Counted from the stretch's first letter, positions 9,050 through 18,202 are shown. The stretch is 64,000 nucleotides of DNA from Bacteroidales bacterium UBA2861 (GCA_002350615.1 DEFD01000029.1:44043-108042), one strand, 5' to 3'. Made by a program: numbers and translations. Notes: a model not told the origin generated them from the sequence alone.

Positions 9050-9997
9050 TTACAACATTTGCTTCTTGTGGAATATCCACAGCGCCGTCAGGAGGATCAG
9101 CGTCATCACTCCGAGCAGGATAAGCCATGCATAGGAGAAACCGTCGAGAGGCAGCTTTACATTCATGCCATAGAAACTCGCAACGAATGTAGCCGGCATG
9201 AGCAGCACGCTTATCACGGTGAATATCTTCATGATGCGGTTCTGGTCCAGATTAATCAGACCGACAGCGGTATCCTGCAGATACTCAAGCCTTTCGAAGG
9301 TGAAATTGGTATGGTTGATAAGGGACGATATATCCTGGAGGAGCACGCTGAACTTGCCGTCGAGCCGGTCCGGATAACGGTCGCTCTTGATGAGGCCGGA
9401 TATCAGCCTCTGCTTATCCACGATGTTCTCGCGAACCATCATTGCATTTTCCTGCAACTGGTTGATGTCCAGGAGGAAATCCTCGTTTATATCTTCTTTC
9501 TGATTGATTCTCTTGCTGAACTGCGTAGTCTCCTTGTCAAGGAGCTCGATGATATCGGCGTCAAGGTCGATACGCTGGTCCATTATGCTGGTGAAAATGG
9601 TCCACCCGTCCTCGTACTGGGCCGGACGGGCCTGGATGCGGCGCTGCAGGCTGGTGAAAGACCGCAGCGGGATTTCGCGCAGGGTGGCTATGGTATTTCC
9701 CACGATCGTGAAAGACACCGCATCCTCCGCCATCTCGTCCCCCGCAGGAGAGAGGAAGTTGGTGTTGGCGAAAATAGCCGTCTCGCTCTCCGAAAAACGC
9801 GAAGAACTTTCAATCTCTTCCGCCTGGGCGCGGCTTTGTATTTCTGTTCCGAGGAAAGCTTCCGTAGCCCGTTTCTCATCTCCCGTCGGCGAGAGAAGGT
9901 CTATCCAGAGCACGTCATTTTTGCTGATTGAAGCAAACTCCGTTTCATGCTGGCTTACAATGATTTCAGCTCCCTGTCTGTAGAAAATGCTGATCAT
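9050..9997 (-). CDS. corA: CorA-family magnesium/divalent-cation transporter
   Basis: The product is 315 residues. A long cytoplasmic alpha/beta and helical region is followed by two C-terminal membrane segments. The signature F-Y-G-M-N sits at the end of the first segment (near 278-282), the CorA selectivity motif. Full length matches the family. The start ATG at 9997 is well separated from the -7 box at 10081-10088, leaving a leader of about 75 bases that could hold regulation, though no M-box is recognisable. The substrate is Mg2+ by family; Co2+ or Ni2+ cannot be excluded. Confidence 0.93.
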   Translation of the reverse strand: MISIFYRQGAEIIVSQHETEFASISKNDVLWIDLLSPTGDEKRATEAFLGTEIQSRAQAEEIESSSRFSESETAIFANTNFLSPAGDEMAEDAVSFTIVGNTIATLREIPLRSFTSLQRRIQARPAQYEDGWTIFTSIMDQRIDLDADIIELLDKETTQFSKRINQKEDINEDFLLDINQLQENAMMVRENIVDKQRLISGLIKSDRYPDRLDGKFSVLLQDISSLINHTNFTFERLEYLQDTAVGLINLDQNRIMKIFTVISVLLMPATFVASFYGMNVKLPLDGFSYAWLILLGVMTLILLTALWIFHKKQML

Positions 9998-10080
9998 TCC
10001 TCTTCCTGTTTTTGTCCCGGCACAGTGCGTCGGAAGGGTTATACTTACGGGTTAGCTGACGTCACGGAGAAGTCAGCGCG

Positions 10081-10088
10081 CAAATATA
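10081..10088 (-). promoter_or_regulatory. -7 box for corA
   Basis: TATATTTG on minus lies about 83 bases before the corA start, directly downstream of the aldolase terminator. Confidence 0.5.
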
Positions 10089-10130
10089 GAAAAAATATCG
10101 CAACAATGGCTTACCACTGCTGCGATATTT
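10088..10130 (-). terminator. Rho-independent terminator of the fructose-bisphosphate aldolase gene
   Basis: On minus the arms AAATATCGCA (10130-10121) and TGCGATATTT (10102-10093) form a 10-bp stem with an 18-base loop, followed by a T-run. It lies 17 bases after the aldolase stop. Confidence 0.65.
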
Positions 10131-10146
10131 AGTTCTGAAAAAAAGA

Positions 10147-11145
10147 TTAAGCTTTTCCGTTGGAGCCGAGAACGTCCACGATCTTGTGCTCGTAGAGTTT
10201 CTTCATCTCGTCACGGGCAGGGCCGAGATACTTGCGGGGATCGAACTCACCGGGTTTCTCGACGAAGACCTTGCGGACGGCTGCGGTCATTGCAAGACGG
10301 CTGTCGGAGTCGATATTGATCTTGCAGACCGCGCTCTTGGCTGCCTCGCGGAGCTGCTCTTCGGGGATACCAACCGCATCGGGGAGTTTTCCGCCATGGG
10401 TGTTGATGATATCGACATATTCCTGAGGAACCGAGCTGGATCCGTGGAGTACGATGGGGAATCCGGGGAGCTTCTTCTCGATTTCATGAAGCACGTTGAA
10501 TGCAAGCGGAGGAGGAACCAGACGGCCGGTCTTGGGGTCGCGGGTGCACTGCTCGGGTTTGAATTTGTATGCTCCGTGGCTGGTGCCGATGGAGATGGCG
10601 AGGCTGTCGCAACCGGTGCGGGTGGCAAAGTCGATAACCTCTTCGGGACGGGTGTAGTGGGATTCCTCTGCGGAAACCTCATCCTCGACGCCAGCGAGAA
10701 CACCAAGCTCGGCCTCAACGGTGACATCGTACTGATGTGCATAGTCCACAACTTTCTTCGTAAGAGCGATGTTCTCCTCGTAAGGAAGGCTGGAAGCATC
10801 GATCATGACGGAAGAGAATCCGAAATCCACGCAGCTCTTGCAAAGCTCGAAGCTGTCGCCGTGGTCAAGATGCAGGCAGATCTGGGGCTTCTCCCAGCCA
10901 AGTTCCTTTGCATATTCGACTGCACCCTGGGCCATGTAGCGGAGAAGGGTCTGGTTCGCATAGTTGCGGGCGCCCTTGCTCACCTGGAGGATGACGGGGG
11001 ATTTCGTTTCGGCAGCGGCCTGGATGATGGCCTGGAGCTGCTCCATATTGTTGAAGTTGAATGCGGGGATGGCATATCCGCCGGCTACGGCCTTCTTGAA
11101 CATTTCACGGGTGTTCACAAGGCCAAGTTCTTTGTAAGAAACCAT
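10147..11145 (-). CDS. fba: Class II fructose-1,6-bisphosphate aldolase
   Basis: The product is 332 residues. It cleaves fructose 1,6-bisphosphate to glyceraldehyde 3-phosphate and dihydroxyacetone phosphate in glycolysis. Zn-dependent family motifs are visible: LHLDHGDSFE (91-100) with the catalytic Asp and a Zn-ligand His, VEAELGVLAG with metal-ligand Glu, and SIGTSHGAYKF and VLHGSSSVP in the substrate loops. It is transcribed alone, with its own -7 box at 11206-11213 and terminator at 10088-10130. Confidence 0.95.
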   Translation of the reverse strand: MVSYKELGLVNTREMFKKAVAGGYAIPAFNFNNMEQLQAIIQAAAETKSPVILQVSKGARNYANQTLLRYMAQGAVEYAKELGWEKPQICLHLDHGDSFELCKSCVDFGFSSVMIDASSLPYEENIALTKKVVDYAHQYDVTVEAELGVLAGVEDEVSAEESHYTRPEEVIDFATRTGCDSLAISIGTSHGAYKFKPEQCTRDPKTGRLVPPPLAFNVLHEIEKKLPGFPIVLHGSSSVPQEYVDIINTHGGKLPDAVGIPEEQLREAAKSAVCKINIDSDSRLAMTAAVRKVFVEKPGEFDPRKYLGPARDEMKKLYEHKIVDVLGSNGKA

Positions 11146-11205
11146 AGTTTATAGATAAAGTATTAAATGTATTACCAGCATTGGAGATTTGGCGTCTCCA
11201 GTCTG

Positions 11206-11213
11206 CAAAGATA
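11206..11213 (-). promoter_or_regulatory. -7 box for fba
   Basis: TATCTTTG on minus. It lies back-to-back with the gmk -7 box, 12 bases away, making a compact divergent promoter pair. The leader to the aldolase start is about 60 bases. Confidence 0.5.
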
Positions 11214-11225
11214 CTAAATCTTTGC

Positions 11226-11233
11226 TATATTTG
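11226..11233 (+). promoter_or_regulatory. -7 box for gmk-nadD
   Basis: TATATTTG on plus, 19 bases before the gmk start at 11253. Confidence 0.5.
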
Positions 11234-11252
11234 TAACAAATACAAGCCGTTT

Positions 11253-11822
11253 ATGAACTCCAACAAAGTCCTCATATTCTCCGCCCCTTCAGGGTCGGGC
11301 AAAAGCACGATAGTGCATCATATACTCGGGCTTCACCCCGAGATAGAATTCAGTGTATCAGCGACTTCACGGGCGCCGCGCGGGGAGGAGAAAGACGGGG
11401 TGGACTATTGGTACCTGTCCGCCGAGGAATTCCGCCGGCGCATAGAAGCGGACGAATTCGTGGAATATGAGCAGGTTTACGAAGGGCGCTATTACGGGAC
11501 CCTGAAAAGCGAGGTGGAACGTATCTGGGCGAAGGGACATGTGATCATTTTCGACGTGGACGTGAAAGGCGGCGTGAACCTGAAAAAATACTTCGGCGAC
11601 AAGGCTCTTTCAGTGTTCATCCAGGCTCCCAGCGTGGAGGTTCTGAGGCAGAGGCTGATTGACCGCAAGACGGATTCCGCGGAGGCGATAGAAGAGCGCG
11701 TGGCAAAGGCAGCCGAGGAGATGACCTACGCTCCCAAGTTCGACTATATCCTTGTAAATGACGACCTTGCAACGGCTCTCGCAGAGGCTGAGAAAGTGGT
11801 CGACGATTTCCTTGCCAGATGA
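11253..11822 (+). CDS. gmk: Guanylate kinase
   Basis: The product is 189 residues from the ATG at 11253. The longer reading frame from 11181 would begin upstream of the -7 box at 11226-11233, so the shorter start is preferred. P-loop APSGSGKST lies at 11-19, and the GMP-binding region has SRAPRGEEKDGVDY and EYEQVYEGRYYGT. It converts GMP and ATP to GDP and ADP. Its stop overlaps the nadD start by four bases. Confidence 0.96.
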   Translation: MNSNKVLIFSAPSGSGKSTIVHHILGLHPEIEFSVSATSRAPRGEEKDGVDYWYLSAEEFRRRIEADEFVEYEQVYEGRYYGTLKSEVERIWAKGHVIIFDVDVKGGVNLKKYFGDKALSVFIQAPSVEVLRQRLIDRKTDSAEAIEERVAKAAEEMTYAPKFDYILVNDDLATALAEAEKVVDDFLAR

Positions 11823-12421
11823 GGATTGCCGTATATCCCGGGTCTTTCGATCCCCTGCACATAGGGCATCTTGCCATCCTGAGGCATCTCTCCGGGATGT
11901 TCGACCTCGTGTATCTGGTGATATCGCCGCAGAATCCTTTCAAGGATGCCGCCAAGGCGGATAACGCCAGGCAGCGTCTCGAAGCGGCGAAAGCCGCGGT
12001 AAAAAGGCACCCCGGACTGCGGGTGAAAGTGGAAGACATAGAGTTCGGAATGCCCGCGCCGCACTATACGATCCGCACCCTGGATGCCCTAAGGGCCAGG
12101 GAGCCGCAGAATCAGTTCACCCTGGTGATGGGAGAAGACAATATCGCGGATCTCCCCCGCTGGAAAAGTGCGAGAAGGCTGCTGTGCGAGTACGATATCA
12201 TAGTGTTTCCCCGCAGGGACGACGCTGCTGGCAATCCCCTGGCCCACGACGCCGGCAAACGCCCTGAATCAGCCGGTCTTTCTTCCCTTCGCGTCTGGTG
12301 CCGCTCAAAGCACGTCCGCTGCCATGTCAGCATAGCAGACGCTCCCCTGGTGGACGTCTCCTCCACACAGATCCGCCGCGCCCTCGCCGCCGGCGAAGAC
12401 GTCTCCGCCCTGCTGGCATAA
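11819..12421 (+). CDS. nadD: Nicotinate-nucleotide adenylyltransferase
   Basis: The product is 200 residues. The nucleotidyltransferase motif GSFDPLHIGH (8-17) and C-terminal SSTQIRRAL are both diagnostic of NadD. It makes nicotinic acid adenine dinucleotide in NAD synthesis. It is co-transcribed with gmk through an ATGA overlap. Confidence 0.95.
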   Translation: MRIAVYPGSFDPLHIGHLAILRHLSGMFDLVYLVISPQNPFKDAAKADNARQRLEAAKAAVKRHPGLRVKVEDIEFGMPAPHYTIRTLDALRAREPQNQFTLVMGEDNIADLPRWKSARRLLCEYDIIVFPRRDDAAGNPLAHDAGKRPESAGLSSLRVWCRSKHVRCHVSIADAPLVDVSSTQIRRALAAGEDVSALLA

Positions 12422-12466
12422 ATCAGCCGTTTCCCTCACGAGGGGTCCGGCGAAACAGGCATTTTT

Positions 12467-12576
12467 GGGCGAGGTCCGATTATGATGGCAACACCTCGCC
12501 CAGTCCAATGGCCACAGACACCCCTACAAGGCAGATTGTGTGGGCGAGGTACCCGACCTAAAATCGGACCTCGCCC
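12467..12576. repeat. Inverted pair of REP-like hairpins (BIME-like)
   Basis: Hairpin 1 has arms GGGCGAGGT (12467-12475) and ACCTCGCCC (12493-12501) with a 17-base loop. Hairpin 2 has arms at 12542-12550 and 12568-12576, also with a 17-base loop. The outer 15 bases GGGCGAGGTCCGATT (12467-12481) recur as the exact reverse complement at 12562-12576. Hairpin 2 is therefore an inverted copy of hairpin 1. This is the architecture of bacterial interspersed mosaic elements. Confidence 0.6.
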
Positions 12577-12601
12577 GGTCAAGTCCGCAAAACAGGGATG
12601 A

Positions 12602-12640
12602 AAAACAAGGAGGATGGCAAGCCAGAAGCCGCCATCCTCC
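12602..12640 (-). terminator. Terminator of the 19.7 kb ECF/Sus operon
   Basis: On minus the 10-bp stem GGAGGATGGC / GCCATCCTCC (12640-12631 and 12618-12609, 12-base loop) is followed by TTGTTTTTC. It lies 23 bases after the stop of the GLUG lipoprotein gene. Confidence 0.6.
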
Positions 12641-12663
12641 AGTCTGTCATCAAAAACAAACGG

Positions 12664-15222
12664 CTACTCCCCGTTCCAATAGTAGTTGGGAGTATTGGTG
12701 GTAACGGTAGGTGAACCGCTCATCTTGTAGAGATAGTCTCCACAATTCCCGGCCGTAAGCGTCACTCCGTCAACGCTGCCGCCAACTCCGTTGTTGTCCA
12801 GGGTGATATTCAGCGGGAGATATCCGACCAAAGCCCCAAGGTATTTATTGGAAGTAGATATATCGCTCACATTACCATAGAATTTGCAGTTCTGAATCTT
12901 TGGACTTCCTCCTGAAGGATGCCCAAACAATCCGCCGATTCCATGGTCAACAGATATTGCGGTAGAATTGGAGACATCCGCCTTATTCGTGCAGGCATCG
13001 ATAGTGATTGCTTTATTGCTTGCTCCGACTATTCCACCCAGCCTCAGTCCTCCAGCAGTAGCCGTTGCCCCGGTAGTGCTTACATTCCCTTCATTAATAC
13101 ACCCGGACACCTTACCAGGGCCATCGTAACGGCCAATAATACCGCCAAAATAGCACCACTTTATATCTCCGACATTGATCACTTCCGCATAATTATTACA
13201 ATCAGTTACATTCGTCGCCCCTGTATTAATCTTTCCCACTATACCACCAAGCATACACTGTGCATTTCCGGCAAGGTTTGATACCTTTGCCTCGTAGGGA
13301 TCTCCATTGGCATAAGTGCCTTTTTTATTCTCGCAATTCTTAATTACGCAGGCATTGGTATTTGCATAGCCGACAATACCTCCTACATTTGTATTGCCAT
13401 TAAACTTAAACTGCTGACTACCAGAATATGATGCGGAGACCTTTGAAGTAACAGGCGCATAGTTATCACAGTTATCTACTGTGCCAAATGACATATATCC
13501 CACAATACCTCCAAGATTATCCGAATTTGCAGTCTGGCTGGAAATGGAATGTGTTATGGCGCCATGGTTGTCAGAGTCGGAAATACTTGCACCGGCTTTA
13601 TTGATCTGCGCGGCAATACCCGCAATGTTTATGGCATTCTTGCCTGTAATTGTCACAGCATTTGAAACCACTTCTCCGTAATTTTCACAACCCGATATCT
13701 GAATGGCAGACCCCGTGTTGGCATTGCCGACAATACCTCCGGCAGATCCGACATAAGAGTTGTTGCAAACAACACTCCCATAATTTTTGCAGTTACTTAC
13801 TGCTATATCTTTATTTACAAAGGATAAGATCCCTGCTATCGAGCCGTTTACTTCAGCGGGCTCTACTTCTGAATCAATTGTAACATTTCCGTAGTTAATA
13901 CAAGAGGTGCAATTCCCCGTTGAGGACCATTGCGCACAAATGCCCCCTGCACGGAACATGCGAGTAGCGCTGGTCGCTGATGATATTTCAACGTCCGCAA
14001 AGTTCTTTACGTTTTCAATTGAAGCAGCCCCTGACGTTGCATTAACCAGTGCAGCAAAACGATACTCTGCAGCATCTGCCATGGAAAGACTGAACTTGCT
14101 CACACCGTCCTTGGATTCTCCGTCTTGAGAGCCAACCACCAAATTCTTCAGGCTACCGGTAAGTTGCCAAATAAGAGAAGCAGGAGTTCCTTCCGAAGCA
14201 TTAACGACCAGGTTATATATGGAATGATTCTGTCCGTCAAAACTTCCACTGAAATTCCTGGGGGTCCATTCCTTTCCGGACATATCGATATTTGCAGTGA
14301 GTTTCACGATATCCGTGGCTTTCCATTCGGCATAGCGGGCATTCCAGGCGACGAGTTCGTCGGCGTTGGAAATGAGGTATTCCCAGGCGAGCGTGGTGTC
14401 GAGCTTGGCGAAGTCGAAACCGCCGTTGCGGGCGATCGGAACCGCCTGTGTAGCCGTCTTCGTGGCACTGAAGCCGGCGATGTCCTGGGTGAGGCTCACC
14501 GTGAAACCGCCTGCCGGAGTGGTCCCGGGCAGAACCGCAATGTAGTACACGCCCGTAGGGAATACTTCACCCTCAGCGTAGGTCACGGTAACCGAGCCTG
14601 TAGCGGAAGAATTGTCCTTGATCTGACCTGTGGCAGCATCCACTGTGGCTGTACCGGCGATCTTCTCACCTGTAACGGTGATGCTCTTCACGTTCTTGTA
14701 GGACACCTCCACCTTGAGGAATCCGCAGACATTCTTGAATTCAAGGGCATTTCCCCTGTCGGCCGAAGCCACGCTCAGCAGAGCCTCGCTGCTTATATTC
14801 TTCCCTTCAGGGATCACCTGGGCGGCAGGAAGACTGAGAGTGATGTCCGATCCTGAGATGCTTACGCCGGCCGCAGCCGGAGATACGGCATGGAAATGCG
14901 AAGATCCTTCGGCCACCTGTCCGCTGAGTTCAGCGCTGCTGGCGGGATCGGAAGGAGTCACGGAAAAATCGTGCGGTGTGGCAGGAGCGACATTGTCATA
15001 GATACGCACCTGGTCCGTACTTTCCCAGAGGACGGCCGTACCGTCAATAAAAGCTTTCGACTGGGGAGCGACGGGGATGTCCCGGGCTTCCTTTCCGGCA
15101 GTCAAAGAAATGGTTTCAAGGGTGATTTCCCCATTGGGGGTATCAACAGACTTTTCCTGTTTGGTGCAGGAGGGCGCCGCCAAAAACAGAACGGCGGCGA
15201 AAATCGCATAATACTTTTTCAT
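12664..15222 (-). CDS. Large lipoprotein: fimbrillin-like N-terminus plus GLUG-type repeat region
   Basis: The product is 852 residues from the ATG at 15222, which gives a standard lipoprotein signal ending APSC (Cys19). An in-frame ATG at 15249 overlaps the preceding stop (ATGGTAA) and would add nine residues. Residues about 20-290 are fimbrillin-like (SKAFIDGTAVLWESTD). After a linker, about 11 imperfect repeats of the type NC-x-NYG-x(n)-GGIVG occur, each with a conserved Cys, as in GLUG-type repeats that form a right-handed beta structure. It is the last gene of the operon and is followed by a terminator. A surface adhesin or ligand-display role is inferred; no catalytic site is visible. 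Confidence 0.75.
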   Translation of the reverse strand: MKKYYAIFAAVLFLAAPSCTKQEKSVDTPNGEITLETISLTAGKEARDIPVAPQSKAFIDGTAVLWESTDQVRIYDNVAPATPHDFSVTPSDPASSAELSGQVAEGSSHFHAVSPAAAGVSISGSDITLSLPAAQVIPEGKNISSEALLSVASADRGNALEFKNVCGFLKVEVSYKNVKSITVTGEKIAGTATVDAATGQIKDNSSATGSVTVTYAEGEVFPTGVYYIAVLPGTTPAGGFTVSLTQDIAGFSATKTATQAVPIARNGGFDFAKLDTTLAWEYLISNADELVAWNARYAEWKATDIVKLTANIDMSGKEWTPRNFSGSFDGQNHSIYNLVVNASEGTPASLIWQLTGSLKNLVVGSQDGESKDGVSKFSLSMADAAEYRFAALVNATSGAASIENVKNFADVEISSATSATRMFRAGGICAQWSSTGNCTSCINYGNVTIDSEVEPAEVNGSIAGILSFVNKDIAVSNCKNYGSVVCNNSYVGSAGGIVGNANTGSAIQISGCENYGEVVSNAVTITGKNAINIAGIAAQINKAGASISDSDNHGAITHSISSQTANSDNLGGIVGYMSFGTVDNCDNYAPVTSKVSASYSGSQQFKFNGNTNVGGIVGYANTNACVIKNCENKKGTYANGDPYEAKVSNLAGNAQCMLGGIVGKINTGATNVTDCNNYAEVINVGDIKWCYFGGIIGRYDGPGKVSGCINEGNVSTTGATATAGGLRLGGIVGASNKAITIDACTNKADVSNSTAISVDHGIGGLFGHPSGGSPKIQNCKFYGNVSDISTSNKYLGALVGYLPLNITLDNNGVGGSVDGVTLTAGNCGDYLYKMSGSPTVTTNTPNYYWNGE

Positions 15223-15242
15223 CGTTTTCAGTTTTTGGAGCT

Positions 15243-15389
15243 TTACCATAAATTAAAATCTTGAAGTTCACCGATCTCTTCATTCGACACCTGTGCTTCT
15301 TCGTTGCTGAGGCAGAGAAGATTCTCCTCCCAGATGGCCGCTGAGGCCGAATAAGGAGGGATGTACTCAGTTTTTACTTTTTTCTTCAT
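15243..15389 (-). CDS. 48-residue peptide of unknown function (peptide 2)
   Basis: This short ORF runs from ATG at 15389 to TAA at 15243. It begins MKKKVKTEYIPPYSASAA, has an acidic second half (EEAQVSNEEIGELQ) and ends DFNLW. It starts four bases after the metallo-hydrolase stop and ends 20 bases before the GLUG lipoprotein start. It has the same length, N-terminal pattern and genomic position as peptide 1 (5173-5319). There is no signal peptide. Confidence 0.6.
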   Translation of the reverse strand: MKKKVKTEYIPPYSASAAIWEENLLCLSNEEAQVSNEEIGELQDFNLW

Positions 15390-15393
15390 AGTG

Positions 15394-16578
15394 TTATTGT
15401 ATTGATTTTAAATAGTCTTTAGTGAAGATAAACTCCTCCCCGAGGTCCAGCAGCATCCAGGGGATATAGTCAAAATCAGGGTTGTTGAAACGGTCTTCAC
15501 GATCGTATGCTTCGCGATAGGATTCGCGTTGCTGCACCCTGTGCCCGAATTCATTCTCGTGGCCGGGCAGGAAAATCATCGCTTTTCCGTCCTTTGCGGC
15601 AGCTTCCTTGGCAGCCGACTGGATAATCTGGAACTTGTTCCATGTCGCGCCTATGACAATGTCCGGAGCGCTCAGCTCTGCATATCTCCCCTCCCGGGGC
15701 TTGTCCGAATTGTCCCCGTTATGTATCACGGTCCAGCCGTCGAATTCCAAATGGTAGATATTGTTGGGAATGTCTTTCCCCTGATTTCCGGCGAAGAGAC
15801 GCATTTTGATGCCGCGCACATCTATCGGGTCCACGATATCGTCCCAGACAATGAGTTTACCGCTGCTTTTGGACTTGGGTATAAGGTCTTTGGACAGGAC
15901 TACGAGTTTGCCGGCATCGACCATGGCATTAAGGATATCGAGAGAATAGTGGTCTCCGTGCGGGTGGGTGATGAAGACCACGTCCAAGAGTTTGGCTATC
16001 TGCCGCGCTTCACCCATACTTCCCCACCAACGTAGGTCGAATGCGATGGCTCGTTCCGAGGTCCGGAAAATAAAGCCCATGTTATACACCTTGTACACCG
16101 CAAGCACTCCGGGTTCCGGCGCTGGCTGTTTCAGCCACTTTATCGCCTCCTTGCAGCTTCCGGAAGTGTATTTGCGCTTGGCCGAATCGAAGGACTGACG
16201 CTCTTCGGGCGTCATGTCGCCCTGATCGTTCACATGGACGGGAAAATCCACCATCCACATGGTATATCGGCGCACCATGGTCCCAAAATCGTCCGGTCCC
16301 TTGTCCACCTGCGGAGGATACATCTGTTCGAGTTCAGCCACAAGTTTATAAGTTTCTGAAATCCAGGCGAAAGGCTTCTCGGATTCCATGTATTCCATGT
16401 CGCGGATGAAGGATGTCAGGCGGTCTCCGACCGGAGTTCCCTCCGCGTATGAACGGAACTCCCGGGCCTTTGCCATCATGTCCTGATAAAGGGCGGCCGT
16501 GGGCTTGGGCTGCCAGTCGAAAGCGGACAGCCACTGCGCCAGAAGCAGTGAGAGTATGGTTATAATTATCTTCTTCAT
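15394..16578 (-). CDS. Exported metallo-beta-lactamase-fold hydrolase
   Basis: The product is 394 residues with a signal peptide (MKKIIITILSLLLAQWLSA). A helical N-terminal region of about 150 residues precedes the MBL fold. The metal-binding motif is THPHGDHYS (H-x-H-x-D-H). Further likely ligands are in VIHNGDN and LPGHENEFGH. The fold resembles UlaG-like or AttM-like lactonase/phosphodiesterase proteins, but the substrate is unknown. It starts two bases after the end of the DUF5689 gene, so it is co-transcribed with the SusC/SusD system and may process the imported ligand outside the inner membrane. Confidence 0.8.
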   Translation of the reverse strand: MKKIIITILSLLLAQWLSAFDWQPKPTAALYQDMMAKAREFRSYAEGTPVGDRLTSFIRDMEYMESEKPFAWISETYKLVAELEQMYPPQVDKGPDDFGTMVRRYTMWMVDFPVHVNDQGDMTPEERQSFDSAKRKYTSGSCKEAIKWLKQPAPEPGVLAVYKVYNMGFIFRTSERAIAFDLRWWGSMGEARQIAKLLDVVFITHPHGDHYSLDILNAMVDAGKLVVLSKDLIPKSKSSGKLIVWDDIVDPIDVRGIKMRLFAGNQGKDIPNNIYHLEFDGWTVIHNGDNSDKPREGRYAELSAPDIVIGATWNKFQIIQSAAKEAAAKDGKAMIFLPGHENEFGHRVQQRESYREAYDREDRFNNPDFDYIPWMLLDLGEEFIFTKDYLKSIQ

Positions 16579-16579
16579 A

Positions 16580-18202
16580 TCACTTGTAATCTATAGTCAA
16601 ATCTCCGAAACGGATCCAGGTAAAAGCAATGTCCTTGAAATCCGCTCTGATGATTTCCTCATCGTTCACTGCGGAAGCGGAAGGGTCCCGAGGCGGCATG
16701 AAGAGTCTGTAGGAAGCCGGACGGATACGGATTGTAAACTTGTGGCCGAATGCATCCGCGGGGATGCGGAAGCTGCGCTGCTGGGCACCGAGACCGCAGT
16801 CGTAGCTGGTCCTGCAGCCACGGCTGATGCCGGGAGCCACAAGGCGGAGGTCCCACCAGGGAAGGCCGCGCAGATAAATCACCGAAGCTCCGGTGGCCGT
16901 TTCCGCAAGGGCTTTCCAGGCTCCGCCGTCGATGCTGTACTCAAGAGTCCACTCGGCAGGGAATCCCCAGCCTTTGTTTGCATCCTGCGTGCCTGCATAC
17001 CAGGAAAAGTTGAAAGCCATTTCAGTCCCCGTCACCTTGCGGGCATCCACATCCAGGTAGAAAGATTTGACGCCGGCAGGATTGCCTGCGGCATCGAAGC
17101 TGAACCATCCGGTGGACGGACCCTTGAAGAAAACCGCCCCGTTGTTGGTATAGCCCCTGCTCGTGAGGTCGAGGGCATTCACGTCGCTGTCGATATGGAT
17201 ATAGGAATCGCTGTCAGTCCAGAAAAGAGCCCTGGCGCGGCCGCGGTCCGAGACCAGCTTGTCCCCTTTACGGCCGTTTTTCCAGACGCCGCCCTGGATG
17301 CCCAGCATCTCGAATTCCAGCTGCTGTCCGTTCGTGCCGTCAAGGCACCAGCCGCTGAGCTGTTTCCAGGAGGACTTGTTCTTGCGGGAAAAGCCAAGGT
17401 CGGACTCGTCCACAGGCCGGATGCTGTAACGTCCCATCTCTCCACCGTAACGTCTCATGGGGGTATGGACAATTATACCAGTGACGGGGCCTGTGCCGGC
17501 CACTAGCGGCCTGCCGGTCCTTCTCCAGGGGCATTTGGTGTTTACCAGCAGATAGATTGCCGATCCCTGGCTGTCCCTGAGAAGCGAGGCCCAGCCGTCC
17601 ATGCGCTTGTTTATGGCATACAGGCCCTCGTGCAATGCCTCGCAATATTGTCCGTACGGTTCATAGATATCCGCGTACGTTCCGTCCTTGAATACCATTT
17701 CAAGGTCTTTCAGGACCACTTGCGTATAGATATCGGAATCAGTAAGTTCGCTTATGAACTTCTGTTTCGCAGCCACATCGGAGGCCATTCCTGCACTACG
17801 CTCCTGCACGGCCGAGGCGCCGAGCCCACGGACTGTCAACCTGTCGGGATCGCTCTCCCTGCAAAGCACTGCACCTTCAAGGTTCAGTACCACATGGTCG
17901 TAACGTTTAAGCTTATTCGATTCCGCTTCGCTGAAGACGATGCGGATGCCGCAGCTTCCGTCAGCCTCCTGAACATACGCGGTCCTGTCATTTAGGCTGA
18001 TATCCACGACATCGAACTTGACATTCGGATTCAGCTCCATATTGGGGCTTGCGCAGTCGCTCACCACGATTCCAGACACTTTCACCGCTCCCAAGACCGC
18101 AGTATCGCCGGGAGCGCAGATGTCCCGAAGCCCTGCCAGGCCGTCCGCGAAGGCGGTCTGGAACATTGCCAGGAGCATCAGGACCATTGTCATTCTTCTC
18201 AT
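16580..18202 (-). CDS. Secreted DUF5689 protein with the shared C-terminal WxLEY module
   Basis: The product is 540 residues. It has a signal peptide (MVLMLLAMFQTAFA) but no lipobox Cys, unlike its paralogues. Residues about 25-280 match DUF5689-type OB-like domains (VKVSGIVVSD, TAYVQEADGSCGIRIVF, DHVVLNLEGA, ISELTDSDIYT, GRYSIRPVDESD). The C-terminal part contains WTLEYSIDGGAW, LRGLPWWDLRL, CGLGAQQRSFRIPADAFG and IRIRPAS, the same module as the two lipoproteins upstream. Start and upstream stop overlap as ATGA. The role is unknown, probably extracellular ligand binding. Confidence 0.7.
   Translation of the reverse strand: MRRMTMVLMLLAMFQTAFADGLAGLRDICAPGDTAVLGAVKVSGIVVSDCASPNMELNPNVKFDVVDISLNDRTAYVQEADGSCGIRIVFSEAESNKLKRYDHVVLNLEGAVLCRESDPDRLTVRGLGASAVQERSAGMASDVAAKQKFISELTDSDIYTQVVLKDLEMVFKDGTYADIYEPYGQYCEALHEGLYAINKRMDGWASLLRDSQGSAIYLLVNTKCPWRRTGRPLVAGTGPVTGIIVHTPMRRYGGEMGRYSIRPVDESDLGFSRKNKSSWKQLSGWCLDGTNGQQLEFEMLGIQGGVWKNGRKGDKLVSDRGRARALFWTDSDSYIHIDSDVNALDLTSRGYTNNGAVFFKGPSTGWFSFDAAGNPAGVKSFYLDVDARKVTGTEMAFNFSWYAGTQDANKGWGFPAEWTLEYSIDGGAWKALAETATGASVIYLRGLPWWDLRLVAPGISRGCRTSYDCGLGAQQRSFRIPADAFGHKFTIRIRPASYRLFMPPRDPSASAVNDEEIIRADFKDIAFTWIRFGDLTIDYK

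Noticed and set aside
12664..15222. Repeated motifs in the GLUG gene considered as a CRISPR-like array
   Set aside because: Repeat units are imperfect, of varying spacing and in frame with a protein; no palindromic identical repeats and no cas genes.
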